The notes under the pieces are model-generated. The model saw nothing but the letters and a program-made list of their open reading frames with translations. It was not told the DNA's origin and made no database searches. The translations under genes and the position numbers were made by a program. This document shows, one piece after another, positions 8,860-17,905 of a stretch of 64,000 nt of DNA. This stretch comes from Kitasatospora acidiphila. Lineage in GTDB: Bacteria > Actinomycetota > Actinomycetes > Streptomycetales > Streptomycetaceae. Location: assembly GCF_006636205.1 (NCBI RefSeq), contig NZ_VIGB01000002.1:19147-83146 (forward strand), written 5' to 3'. Every line of letters begins with the position of its first letter. The stretch's first letter is position 1.

Positions 8860-9010
8860 GCGGAAACTCGGCGGTGTCGCGGCCGAGCTCTTCGAACAGG
8901 CCGCCAGGCAGGGAGTACCGGTGGCCAGGCGGGCACTAACGGTGGATCAGGCAGACCCGGCCGTCGTGAACCAGGACCACGCACACCCGGACCACGATGC
9001 CGTGCCGTCG
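8860..9010 (-). pseudogene. Remnant of a Nudix hydrolase
   Basis: Minus-strand translation gives IVVRVCVVLVHDGRVCLIHR, then an in-frame TAG (near 8936), then PPGHRYSLPGGLFEELGRDT. This matches the start of a Nudix domain (beta-strand, DGRVLL, then SLPGG) but degenerates before the Nudix box proper. It is broken by a stop and has no 3' half. Confidence 0.5.
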
Positions 9011-9722
9011 GTGGTCACCGCTGGGCCCAGGTCGGGCAGGCGGGCTCGTGCCAGGTCGTACGGACGACCAGGCCGCCCTGGGTGACGTGCTCGCTGGACC
9101 AGGTTCGGCAGCACCCGCCGCCGCCCGACGGGACCGGGCCCGGCTGCCTCGCGACGCGGAGCCGAGCGGCGGGAGCGGGATGGGTGGGCGCGGCCGCACG
9201 GCGGCGACGATAACGGCGCCTGGTCATGGGAGTCGTCATGTCGCAAGCTCTGCCCGCCACGCCATCCCGCCGAACCCCGCCGCCCCCGGACGGAGCAGTC
9301 CCGGCCACCACCACCGGGCACTGAGCTGCACTGACACCCGAAAGGCACCAGCAGCCAACGCATCAGGTGGCCTCTCCGGGCCGGGAAGTGGGGCCGACAT
9401 ACGCAGCAGCCAGACTGCTCCGGCTGAAACGGGTGCGCGGAATGGGGCTGGGCGGGCGCCGGCATGCCCACGATCAGCCCGGAGAACTGAAATGACCCGC
9501 CAGCCGGGCTCCGGGGCGTCACGAAAAAGCAACCTTAATTCGGATGAAAGTTCGACCCCTAACTCATTCGAGTGAATCTGCACACGATCGAGTGATATTA
9601 GGTTTAGTCGGGGCAGTTAACCGGTCGGGGCTTTCGTGGGCTGCAGACCGCGACTGTTCCACTGGCCGGAGTTACTCCAGTCAGACCGTGGATCACCGTC
9701 CTACGATTGAAAGGAGAATCAG
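9011..9722. other. Intergenic with AT-richer promoter-like part
   Basis: There is no convincing gene. The last 190 bp (9530-9722) are noticeably AT-richer and lead into the ribosome site of a 17-codon frame, so this is probably its promoter region. Confidence 0.35.
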
Positions 9723-9776
9723 ATGATCCTCAATCTGCTCGGTAATCTCGTCGCCGTTCTCGGCTGGGTGCTTTAG
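9723..9776 (+). CDS. Candidate 17-aa hydrophobic peptide
   Basis: The frame encodes MILNLLGNLVAVLGWVL and is too short for ordinary ORF calling. It has a good ribosome site (AAAGGAG, about seven bases upstream) and an AT-rich upstream region. The peptide is uncharged, would form one amphipathic or membrane helix, and is of the size of small membrane-active or toxin-like peptides. There is no immunity gene or recognisable antisense RNA beside it. A perfect 14-bp palindrome CACCTGCGCAGGTG follows at about 9788. Function unknown. Confidence 0.4.
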   Translation: MILNLLGNLVAVLGWVL

Positions 9777-9823
9777 CCCGTGCCTTTCACCTGCGCAGGT
9801 GTCCGGAGCATGATCGGCAACAC

Positions 9824-9893
9824 GAAAGTGCCTTCCAACCGGGATGATGAGGCTTGTCCAAGGTCTTTGTCAGTCCAGCAGGAAGGCACTTTC
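9824..9893. repeat. 13-bp inverted repeat, possible IS/MITE vestige
   Basis: GAAAGTGCCTTCC at 9824-9836 and its exact reverse complement at 9881-9893 enclose 44 bp. No transposase lies nearby. It could be the end of a deleted insertion sequence or a large stem-loop. The surrounding 9777-10025 holds no supported gene. Confidence 0.5.
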
Positions 9894-10025
9894 CATGTGC
9901 CTACTACCGGGCCAGGTCCCCGGCTGGCGGATCTCGCTGACGTGACTGCCGCTACCCGAGAGTGATCACCGCAGAGGACCGCCGCCGCCAGCCCCGAAAG
10001 CCCCGGGGCAGAGCTCCGTCCGACC

Positions 10026-10316
10026 TCAGTCCGCGCGCAGGATCCGGGAGACGTAGATGGCCGACGGCTCGGTGGCCTCGTCCACCACGTACTCCACCAG
10101 CCCGAGATCCCGGCGCAGCGGCGCCGAGTGCATGCCAGGACGGCCCGGGACCGGCATGCTCAGATGAGGAAAGGGATTCTCACGCAGCTCGACGACGAAC
10201 GCGACGACGGCGGAGAACACGTCGGCCGACGTCCCCGGGTCGCCGAGGAACTCCTCCACCACCGGGGAGAAGGTGATCGGGTCGTCCTCATCCGGGTAGT
10301 CGATGTACTCGCTCAC
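10026..10316 (-). CDS. Toxin-like small protein (RelE-fold candidate)
   Basis: A 96-aa acidic protein starting at a GTG that overlaps the stop of the preceding small gene (GTGA, 10313-10316). The C-terminal part, ELRENPFPHLSMPVPGRPGM...LRRDLGLVEYVVDEATEPSAIYVSRI, follows the order of RelE/ParE-type toxins (helix, Pro-rich turn, then strands ending in VxRI). The similarity is weak and from memory. Together with the coupled upstream 93-aa protein it looks like a type II toxin-antitoxin pair in antitoxin-toxin order. Confidence 0.55.
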   Translation of the reverse strand: MSEYIDYPDEDDPITFSPVVEEFLGDPGTSADVFSAVVAFVVELRENPFPHLSMPVPGRPGMHSAPLRRDLGLVEYVVDEATEPSAIYVSRILRAD

Positions 10317-10594
10317 AGGGCCCCGAGACGCCGCAGGACGGCAGAAGCCGGGGTGCCGGGGGCGGTACCGGCCTGGACCGCGGCATGGATGCGGTCACCC
10401 TCCGGATCCCGGTAGAGCTCGGCCCGCAACCACCAGCGCCGCAGGACACCACCGATCGCCGCGTCGTCCGCCTCACCCATCTCCCGGTAGAACTCCATGC
10501 GCTGAGCCGACGGCAGCGCGGCCGCGACGGCGTCCTGCGTGCGCGGGATGGGCTGGCTGCCGTCGTGGTGGCCGTGCAGGGATGCGGCGCTCAC
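10313..10594 (-). CDS. Antitoxin-like small protein
   Basis: A 93-aa protein starting at GTG 10594 behind a strong GGAGGAAC. The core ALPSAQRMEFYREMGEADDAAIGGVLRRWWLRAELYRDP is helical and charged, as in antitoxins or small DNA-binding regulators. Its stop overlaps the start of the next gene, implying coupled translation and a fixed stoichiometry. Not recognised as a named family. Confidence 0.55.
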   Translation of the reverse strand: MSAASLHGHHDGSQPIPRTQDAVAAALPSAQRMEFYREMGEADDAAIGGVLRRWWLRAELYRDPEGDRIHAAVQAGTAPGTPASAVLRRLGAL

Positions 10595-10999
10595 CGTTCC
10601 TCCGGAAGTCTCGTGCGGGCGGGACCGATGCCAGTGTCCTCTCCCAGCGGCCCCAGCCGGTACCCGGGGCTGCGGTAGTCCGCGTTGCCATGGGTAATAG
10701 GGCGCTGTCTGCGGCAAGACTTCGAGCGGGCCCGGCCGCCGACTCTCCGTCAGCCGCCCAGCAGCACCGGCGCGGGCTTGGCGCCGGGGCGAAGGCGTGG
10801 GAGCAGGTGGTGTGGGCGTCGCGGGCGAGCATGCCCTCGGCGTGTCGCCGCCCGTGTGTCGGGTTGACGCCCCCACCAGGGGAAACCGCCCTCGACGGGT
10901 GACCGTCCAAGCGGACGGGGGCGTCAGCCGGCACCTGCCCGCATACGGTGGAACAGGCCCCGAGCAACAGGGCACGGGCAAGCAGCGGAGAAGGAGACC
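10595..10999. other. Divergent intergenic region
   Basis: Separates the minus-strand toxin-antitoxin-like pair from the plus-strand ANTAR/AraC gene. No gene or repeat is supported. It presumably carries both promoters. Confidence 0.35.
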
Positions 11000-12198
11000 G
11001 TGGCCGAACAGGACACCTCACCCGCGTACTCGCACGCGCAACGCCCGCGCCGCCAACTGGCGGACACCAGGGTGGTCGAGCGCGCCACCGGCGTGGTCAT
11101 GCACCAGACCGGCGCCACCGCGGACGCGGCACGCGCCCAACTAGCCCGCGACGCCGCCCGCACCGGCCGTACCCTGTCCCAGCACTGCGCCCACGTCCTG
11201 GCCGAAGTCACCGGCACCAGCGTGCGTACCGGCACGGCCGTCACCGGGCCCCCAGCCCGCCACCACCTGGTCACCACCGACCCCGAACACGCCCGCCACG
11301 AGCTCGCCGCCGCCTACCGCACCCCGATCCACATGACCGCACCTGAGCCCGGCACGGTGTTCCGCGTGGAGCAGACCGACGCCCACCTGTTCCAGGTCGG
11401 CGAGATCCAACTGCCAGGCAAGCTCTCGTTCACCTCCGAGCCACCACCCCAGGTCGTCGTCGCCCGCCTCATCGCCGGAACCATGAACCTGCCCACACCG
11501 GACGGCGAGGAACGCCTGGCAGCCGGAGACATCACCCTGATCGGCCCGGCCGCAACCGTGCACGTCACCACCACCGACGCCCGCGTGCGCACCACCACAC
11601 TGCCGCTACCCCTGCTCCACAAGGTGGCAGGCCAACTCCCCAGGCAAGGCCGCCCCTTGCGGTTCACCGACCCGCGACCGGCCAGCCAGGCGCTGGCCGA
11701 CCACTGGCGCGCCACCCGCGTCTACATCAACAACCTCCTCGACCACCCCGACCTCGACGCCGCAGCCCCCCTGCTGGTCGCCAATACCGCCCACCTGCTG
11801 GCCGCCACCGTCCTGGCCGTCTTCCCCAACACCGTCACCGCGGCACCGGACACGCCGGTCGACCGCACCGACGCCACCTCCGGCACCGTCCGCCGCGCCG
11901 CTGCGTTCATCAACGACCACGCCCACCGGGACATCACCCTCGCCGACATCGCCGCCGTCGCCTACGTCACCCCCCGCGCCCTGCAGTACGCCTTCCGCAA
12001 CCACCTCGACACCACCCCCTGGCCTACCTGCGCGACGTACGGTTGCGCCGCGCACATCGCGACCTGATCGAGGCCGACCCCGCAATCGAGACCGTCGCCC
12101 GGATCGCCGCCCGCTGGGGATTCCTACGCCCCACCCGCTTCGCCGACCAGTACGAGCGCCTCTACCGATGCCCGCCCAGTACCACCCTCCATGCCTGA
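11000..12198 (+). pseudogene. ANTAR + AraC-type transcriptional regulator, one frameshift
   Basis: The protein begins at GTG 11000 behind AAGGAG. The N-terminus (RRQLADTRVVERATGVVMHQTGATADAARAQL) is an ANTAR-like RNA-binding helical segment. A cupin-like sensory middle follows, and the C-terminus is an AraC DNA-binding domain (FINDHAHRDITLADIAAVAYVTPRALQYAFRNHLDTTP). The frame breaks at a C run (12015-12019). Adding one C restores LAYLRDVRLRRAHRDLIEADPAIETVARIAARWGF to a stop at 12196-12198, giving a normal length of about 398 aa. It may be a genuine pseudogene or a homopolymer sequencing error. Confidence 0.75.
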
Positions 12199-12297
12199 GC
12201 ACCCCACCGCGCACGTCCCCACCGGGCGGCCTACAACTACTCGGTAGGGCGCCCCGGCTGCATGGAACTTCCGACCGGGTCCAGTGTCGGACATGTG

Positions 12298-13791
12298 CTA
12301 CGGCTGGTATTGGAAGGCGGCGCCGTTGCTGGTGCCGCCCGGGGAGTGGACGGTGACGGTGACAGGGCCGACAGGGCCGGCTGGTGAGGTGGCGACGACC
12401 ATGGTGTCGGAGAGCGCGGCGAAGGATGCCGGGGTGGTGCCGAAGAACACGGCGTCGGTGTAGGTCAGGTTGCTCCCTCTGATCAGGACGTCGTCGCCGC
12501 CGGATGCCGAACCCTGGGCGGGGCTGAGGGAGTTGATGACGGGCACTGCGACGTAGGTGTAGTAGGCGCTGCCCACCCCGATGGTGCTGGTGCCGCCTGG
12601 CGTGGTGGCCGTGACCAGGACGGTACCCGCGTTCGGGGGAGCCGTGACGGTGATCTGGCTGTCGGAGTTGACGGTGATGCTGGTGGCCGCGGCGGACGCG
12701 AAGTGCACCGCGCCGGTGAGGGCCAGCCCGGAGCCGAAGATGGTGACGGTGTTCCCGCCGCTGGTCGGCCCCTGGTTCGGGCTCAGGCCGGTGATGGCGG
12801 GGGCCGCGACGTAGAAGTACGGCAGCGGGTTGCTGGTACCCGCTCCGGTGGTGACCGTGACGTTGACCGACTGCGCGGCTCCCGCGGGTGCCGTGACGGT
12901 GATCTGCGTGCTGGTGTTGCCGGTGATGGTGGCGGCGTGGGCGCCGAACAGCACGGATATCGCGCCGGACAGGCCGCTGCCGGAGATGGTGACGGTGTTC
13001 CCGCCGCTGGTCGGCCCCTGGTTCGGGCTCAGGCCGGTGATCAACGGTGCGGTGACGTTGATGTAGCTGTAGGTGACGCTGCTGCTGGTGCCCGCCGATG
13101 TGGTGACGGTGACCGGGACCGAACCTGTGCCCGCAGGCGCTGTCGCCGTGATCTGGGTGTCGCTGACCACCGTGAACACGGCTGAGGCGGTGCCGAACTC
13201 CACTGCCGTCGCAGCGGTGAAGCCCGAGCCGCTGATCGTCACGGTGTTGCCGCCGCTCGTCGGTCCCGAGACCGGGTTCAGACCGGTGATCACCGGAGCC
13301 GCACTGTAGGTGTATGTGGTGCCGTTGCTGGTACCCACCGATGTGGTGACCGTGACCAGGACCGTTCCGGAGCCCGCCGGAGCCGTGGCCTGGACCTGCG
13401 AATCGCTCAGGACGACGAACGACGCCGAGGCGGTCCCGAAGTGCAGCGACGAGGCCCCGGTGAAGCCCGAGCCGCTGATCGTCACGGTGTTGCCGCCGCT
13501 CGTCGGTCCCGAGACCGGGTTCAGACCGGTGATCACCGGACCGGCGCTGTAGGTGTAGGTGACGCCGTTGCTGGTGCCGAGCGGTGAGGTGACGGTGACG
13601 GCGACCGACCCGGTGCCCGCGGGGGCGGTGGTGGTGATCTGACTGTTGCTGACCAGCATGAAGGAGGCCACCGGCACGGTTCCGAACTTCACGGAGGTGA
13701 CACCGGTGAAGCCGCTGCCGTTGATCGTGACGGCGGTGCCTCCCGCAGCTGGCCCGTGGGTGGGGTTGAGACTGCTGATGACCGGAGCCAT
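12298..13791 (-). CDS. IPT/TIG-repeat protein, six domains
   Basis: A 497-aa protein consisting only of six Ig-like IPT/TIG domains of about 80-85 residues. Each opens with a variant of PVITGLNPVSGPTSGGNTVTISG and closes with GTSNGTTYTYS. The first domain starts at residue 3, so there is no signal peptide, membrane anchor or sorting signal. The ATG has GGAG upstream. It is the last gene of a minus-strand cluster (beta-helix, 3-TIG, 6-TIG) headed by the leader element at 15.7 kb. TIG domains usually mediate protein-protein or surface contacts; how an unsigned TIG protein would leave the cell is unclear. Confidence 0.85.
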   Translation of the reverse strand: MAPVISSLNPTHGPAAGGTAVTINGSGFTGVTSVKFGTVPVASFMLVSNSQITTTAPAGTGSVAVTVTSPLGTSNGVTYTYSAGPVITGLNPVSGPTSGGNTVTISGSGFTGASSLHFGTASASFVVLSDSQVQATAPAGSGTVLVTVTTSVGTSNGTTYTYSAAPVITGLNPVSGPTSGGNTVTISGSGFTAATAVEFGTASAVFTVVSDTQITATAPAGTGSVPVTVTTSAGTSSSVTYSYINVTAPLITGLSPNQGPTSGGNTVTISGSGLSGAISVLFGAHAATITGNTSTQITVTAPAGAAQSVNVTVTTGAGTSNPLPYFYVAAPAITGLSPNQGPTSGGNTVTIFGSGLALTGAVHFASAAATSITVNSDSQITVTAPPNAGTVLVTATTPGGTSTIGVGSAYYTYVAVPVINSLSPAQGSASGGDDVLIRGSNLTYTDAVFFGTTPASFAALSDTMVVATSPAGPVGPVTVTVHSPGGTSNGAAFQYQP

Positions 13792-13811
13792 CGCGTAACT
13801 CCTTCATGAGA

Positions 13812-13865
13812 GTGGACCCGCTGTGCCCCGGCTGCCGACGAGAGGCCAGGGCACAGCGGGTCCAC
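13812..13865 (-). terminator. Hairpin between TIG genes
   Basis: Perfect 17-bp inverted repeat (GTGGACCCGCTGTGCCC at 13812-13828, complement at 13849-13865) with a 20-nt loop, between two minus-strand TIG genes. There is no T-run; it may attenuate or stabilise rather than terminate. Confidence 0.6.
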
Positions 13866-13953
13866 GGTCGCGGCCCGTCCACTCCCCGCCGGTGGCCGCG
13901 GTGACGGGCCGACCACGCCGCCTGCTCCTTGGGGCCCGGGCTCGGCCCGAGGC

Positions 13954-14778
13954 TCAGACGGTGACGGCGAACTGGTCGGCGGCGACGGCCGCGCTGGTGC
14001 CGCCGGTGGTGGTGACCTGGATGTCGTAGGTGGTGCCCGCCGTCAGGCCCGCGGGGACGTCGAGGGTGAGCGCGCCCAGTCCCGTGACGCTGACGCTGGC
14101 GGCCGGCACGGCCGTGCCACCGCCGACCGGGGTGAACGTCACGGCGCTGACGTCCACGAAGCAGGTACCAGCGACGATGACACCGGTGGGAGGGATGCTC
14201 GCCGATCCCGTGGCGGGGGTCACGCTGGTGACCGTCGGCAGCTGGTAGTAGGTGAACTGACCGGCCGCGCCGATAGGGCTGCTGGTGCCGCCGGTGGCGG
14301 TGACGCTCACGTTCGCCGAGTCGGTGCAGGTGGCGAAAGGTGCGGTGTGGGCCGGCGGGGTGACGGTCAGGTGGCTGTCGGAGAGCACGGTCGGCGTGAC
14401 GGTGGCGCTGCCGGCCGACGAGGTGAAGACCACCCCGGTCGCGGTCGAGAAACCGCTGCCGAAGACGTCGATGGGGCCTGTGGGCGTGGCCGGGCCCGTG
14501 TTGGGGCTCACCGACGTGCACGTGGGGGCGGCGACGTAGAAGAAGGCGCTGCTGTTGCTGTTCACGCCGGAGACGGTCACGCTGACGTTGGCCTGACCGG
14601 CGCACCCTGACGGGATGGTGAAGGTGACGGAGGTGCTGCTGGCGGCGGTGGGGGTGACCGTCTTGCTGCCGATGTTCACCTTGGTGGTGCTCAGGTTGCC
14701 CAGACCAGTGCCGGTGATGGTCATGGTCTGGCCCGCGGTGCCTGAGGTCGGTGAGATGGAGCTGATCGAGGGTGCCAC
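13954..14778 (-). CDS. IPT/TIG-repeat protein, three domains
   Basis: A 274-aa protein with three TIG-type domains, starting VAPSISSISPTSGTAGQTMTITG, then PTCTSVSPNTGPATPTG and PTVTSVTPATGSASIP. The GTG start at 14778 was chosen because GGAGAG lies just upstream and the first TIG domain begins immediately. The longer ATG frame adds a low-complexity, non-TIG stretch. Pairs of Cys in domains 1-3 suggest extracytoplasmic disulfides, although no signal peptide is present. Middle gene of cluster 1. Confidence 0.8.
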   Translation of the reverse strand: MAPSISSISPTSGTAGQTMTITGTGLGNLSTTKVNIGSKTVTPTAASSTSVTFTIPSGCAGQANVSVTVSGVNSNSSAFFYVAAPTCTSVSPNTGPATPTGPIDVFGSGFSTATGVVFTSSAGSATVTPTVLSDSHLTVTPPAHTAPFATCTDSANVSVTATGGTSSPIGAAGQFTYYQLPTVTSVTPATGSASIPPTGVIVAGTCFVDVSAVTFTPVGGGTAVPAASVSVTGLGALTLDVPAGLTAGTTYDIQVTTTGGTSAAVAADQFAVTV

Positions 14779-14813
14779 GGTTGCTCTCCTTTGCTGTGGC
14801 TGAGCGGTTGGAT

Positions 14814-14882
14814 GCCACAGAGCTGCGGGGGTTGAGGCCGGCGATGTGGAGCAGCTCGCCGTCAACCTGCGGCTCTGTGGTC
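14814..14882 (-). terminator. Imperfect inverted repeat between cluster-1 genes
   Basis: CCACAGAGC and GCTCTGTGG form the outer arms, with the partly complementary GGGTTGA/TCAACC inside, in the gap between the beta-helix and 3-TIG genes. Possible attenuator or terminator. Confidence 0.4.
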
Positions 14883-14912
14883 GAGTTGGGCGCGGAGGGT
14901 CGCTCGCAGACG

Positions 14913-15593
14913 TCAACAGGGCGTGGTCAGCGGCGGCGTGGCGGCGCAGTTGTCCGGAGTGTTGCCGGTCACGTTGCCGGCCAGCAGCGTGACCGAGCCC
15001 GCGTTGTTGAAGATGCCGCCGCCGTCAGAAGTGGCCGTGTTGCCGGTGACGCTGCTGGCGATCATCGTCAGCGCGGTGTCGGTGTAGATACCGCCGCCGA
15101 ACGAGGCGCGGCTACCCCGGACCCCCCCGGCGGTCATGGTGACCGACCCACCGAGGTTGGCGATGCCACCGCCCACACCGATACCGGCGTCACCATTGCT
15201 GACGGTAATCGCGGTCAAGGTGAGCTGGCCGTTGTCAGCGGGGAGTTGAGAAGGCCCGTCCACCTCGATGATGCGGAAGGCAGGCGCGTTCGACGCACGG
15301 GTGATCTCGGTGGCCAGTCCGGTCATGGTGATCGGCGTGATGATGTTCGGCAGCCCCGCCGGTCCCCCAGCGCCCCCCGAACTGTGAGCGCTGGTGAGGG
15401 TGTAGGTGCAAAACGGTGACAGGATCAGGTCACCGCCCCCGGCGGCGTTGGCCCAGTTGACCGCGTTGACCAACGCGGTTTCACTGCACGGCACGATCAC
15501 CGCCAGCGTCGGACCCACGGAATGCGCGTGCCCCACCGAAACCGTGAGCACGAGGGCTCCGACGGCACCGGTCCCGAGCAGCACTCGAAGCAT
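14913..15593 (-). CDS. Secreted right-handed beta-helix protein (cluster 1)
   Basis: A 226-aa protein with a signal peptide (MLRVLLGTGAVGALVLTVSVGHAHS). A CSETALVNAVNWANAAGGGDLI segment follows, then beta-helix rungs of the type ...GGGIANLGGSVTMTAGGV...GGGIYTDTALTMIASSVTGNTATSDGGGIFN. It is related in plan to the intact 293-aa protein at 49.3 kb but shorter. A TTG start at 15608 (LRAITM...) with GAGGGGG upstream is an equally good alternative. It is first in cluster 1, downstream of a conserved leader element. Likely extracellular and adhesive or structural; no enzyme motif is seen. Confidence 0.75.
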   Translation of the reverse strand: MLRVLLGTGAVGALVLTVSVGHAHSVGPTLAVIVPCSETALVNAVNWANAAGGGDLILSPFCTYTLTSAHSSGGAGGPAGLPNIITPITMTGLATEITRASNAPAFRIIEVDGPSQLPADNGQLTLTAITVSNGDAGIGVGGGIANLGGSVTMTAGGVRGSRASFGGGIYTDTALTMIASSVTGNTATSDGGGIFNNAGSVTLLAGNVTGNTPDNCAATPPLTTPC

Positions 15594-15675
15594 GGTGATG
15601 GCTCGCAAGACGCCCCCTCGGACGCATGAGCCACCCTCGTCAGCTCTGACCGAACGAACACATCGGCCAACGGCT

Positions 15676-15770
15676 TCCTCCGATGGGCGCCCTCGCGAAC
15701 CCTGCGGCAGGCACCCACCCACCAACGCGAATGGGCTGCCTTTCCCAACGGAGGGGATGGGCAGCCCACC
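15676..15770 (-). promoter_or_regulatory. Conserved leader element, copy 1
   Basis: In gene orientation it starts with GGTGGGCTGCCCATCCC (15770-15754) and ends with GGGCGCCC then ATCGGAGGA (15692-15676). It lies 83 nt before the beta-helix ATG. It shares both boxes, their order and spacing with copies at 20.6, 25.7 and 48.2 kb, and is the most diverged of the four. The 3' part can also form CATCGG/CCGATG. Candidate structured 5' leader or operator; no known riboswitch signature was recognised. Confidence 0.6.
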
Positions 15771-16249
15771 TGATCGGACGCCACAAGTAAGTCATCTGAG
15801 TCGCCAAGCAGACAAGAGGGTTGACGGCAACTCACCCATCTGGCGGAGCGCACCATTTGGCGTGCGCCTGGGTGCCGGCTGGCTTCGCGTAAGGGGTCTA
15901 ATTCGAAGCCGTCCGCGGCTGAATCGATGACGGTCAAACGGTGGCGGGGAACGTCGCGGTACCAGACCTCGACATCCTGCACGATATCGCGGAGCCTGTG
16001 GGCGAGTGCCCCGGCGACGGCAGGTGATGGGTGGACAGCTGCGCGCAGTCGTCGACGTGCGGCTGCGGGCTCAGCAACCCGCCCTCATCCAGCGGTGCCA
16101 CCCCAAGACGTTCGTGCGGTCATCGGCCGCTCGACGACGTCGGTCTGCCAGCCGCCCATCGGTCGGCTCGACGACCGGCCTTTCCGTCTCGCCCATGGCC
16201 TGGCCGTTCCGGTCCGCCAGAGCCCAGCCGGGATCCCGGCCAGCCTCTC
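15771..16249. other. Region left of the IS, short coding-like remnant
   Basis: On the minus strand a frame reads VAGALAHRLRDIVQDVEVWYRD and PRHRLTVIDSAADGFELDP, which looks protein-like. It has no start or recognisable family and runs into unrelated sequence. Probably gene debris beside the insertion sequence. Confidence 0.3.
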
Positions 16250-17843
16250 AGCTTGGCGTTTAACCTCGCTGGGCCTGGTGCTCCTTGATCGACTCGGCCC
16301 GTTTGACGGTCTTGCCGACGTCGTGGCGCTTGGCCCGGTGCTTGTTCTTCGAGCCGGGTGGCCGTCCCGGTCCGGGACGGGACGGTTTCGGTGCGGCGGC
16401 CGGGCGGGCCGTCATCGCGCGGACGTTGCGAAACCCCCGCCTCACCCGGGCGGGGGTGAGACGGCGCGGCTCGGCCGGGCGTTCCCAAGGGCGGCGAAGG
16501 TCCTCGGCGAGCGGTCGGGCGAGGCGGAGCTGGGTGTGGGCGGCGATGATGAGCCAGGTCCACAGGTCGGCACTATCCGCGTGGCGGACCTTCGGGGCGG
16601 TCCAACCGAGTGTCTGCTTCATCAGCCGGAACGTGTGCTCCAGGTCGAAGCGTCGAAGGAACGACTGCCACCAGCGGTCCACGGCCACGGCCGTCGCGCC
16701 GGCGGCCGAGCACCACAGCCAGACCGGCTTCGGTTCGCGGTCGCCCGGCAGGTACTCGACTTTCAGGCGGATCAACGTGCCGTGCAGGACGGGTAGTTCC
16801 TCCTCCGCGTGGTCGAGCCACGGGCCACGGTGGGCGAGCCTGGGGTGCATCCGGTCCCAGGCTGTCGCCTCGGCCTTGCCGTAGCGGGTGGTGTCCGTGG
16901 CCGTGGTGACGTCGGGTTCGTGCCAGGTGTCGGGCTTGGCGAAGGTGAGGACGCCGCCGTGCTTGCGGGGCCGGCCGCCCTTCGGGCCGGAGCGGGCGGG
17001 GCCGGCGTCGCGGAGCATGACGCGGTCCGAGCGCAGGCGTCCGACCAGCACCACGGGCAGGTCGGCCAGGGCGTGGGAGAGGTAGGCGACGTCGTAGCCG
17101 GCGTCCATCGTGATCAGGATCTCGGGATCGCCGTTGTGCCACTGCTTGCTTTCCATCAATCGCCCGACCACGTCGCGCAGTTGAATAGCGGTGACGCCGG
17201 TGGCGTCGTCTGCGGGACCAAGGCGAACGGCGTCCAGCAGCGCGACCCAGGAGGTGCGGCCGGACTCCAGGGCGGCGACGAAGGAGTACGGCCAGCCCGG
17301 CACGAACTGGTCCGTCGAGCGGTCGCCGCGGCCGTAGACATGGCAGAACAGCCGCTCGTTGCTGGTGGGGGCGTCGGGGCGCAGCCAGTTGCTGACGTCG
17401 ACGGCCAGGACGATCCGCCCGTCGGCGGCCTTCGGCAGCGGCAAGTCGGTCAGGGCGCGGCGCAGGCGGGCCGGCTCGGCCCAGCCCCGGTCCAGCCCCG
17501 GTCCAGGGCCTGGTACAGGGCGCCGTGCCCGCGTCGGTGCTCTGCCGCGAGCGACAGCTCGACCAGTGTCTTCACCGGCCCGTCCGTGCACAGGACCGCG
17601 TCCGTGAGCTCGAAGAGCGCGTCCGGGCGGGCGTACAGGGATTCGTAGAACTCAACCCGAAAGCGGGACAGGACGTCCAATGCCTCGCCTGTGGCCGCGT
17701 GGACGGGGAGACTCATAGGCAGCGGCCGTTCTCTCGTGCTTCGTGACTCGACATCTCGAAGCGTGAAGAACGGCCGCGTCGCGTGCCCGCAGAACCCATG
17801 GATCTCAGCCGGTCGAGTGACCAGCGAGGTTAAACGCCAAGCT
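16250..17843 (-). mobile_element. Insertion sequence with 23-bp perfect terminal inverted repeats
   Basis: The left end (16250-16272, beginning AGCTTGGCGTTTAACC) and the right end (17821-17843) are exact reverse complements over 23 bp. The 1594-bp element holds one minus-strand transposase whose stop codon lies inside the left repeat. No clear target-site duplication is visible (flanks CTCTC and CAGGT). It sits between surface-protein clusters 1 and 2. Confidence 0.88.
16260..17716 (-). pseudogene. DDE (IS4-like) transposase broken by an 11-bp duplication
   Basis: The frame from MSLPVHAATGEALDVLSRFR continues to GALYQALDRGW. There the 11-bp unit gccccggtcca is present twice on the plus strand (17484-17494, 17495-17505), shifting the frame. 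Removing one copy joins LYQALDRGW to AEPARLRRALTDLPLP and the rest: AVDVSNWLRPDA, ITMDAGYDVAYLSHAL, FRLMKQTLGWTAPKVRHADSADLWTWLI. This is a DDE transposase of the type often annotated NF041680 in actinomycetes. The duplication inactivates this copy unless translation recodes. Confidence 0.8.
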
Positions 17844-17905
17844 CAGGTCACGGACTTGCACGAACTGTAAGACATGCTCGGGCGAGCCGTGCGGGCTGGA
17901 GCGGA

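Noticed and set aside
11606..14818. A 1070-codon open frame on the minus strand across the TIG genes
   Set aside because: It is a His/Arg-rich shadow frame; the true TIG frames on the same strand in other registers show clear domain repeats and ribosome sites.
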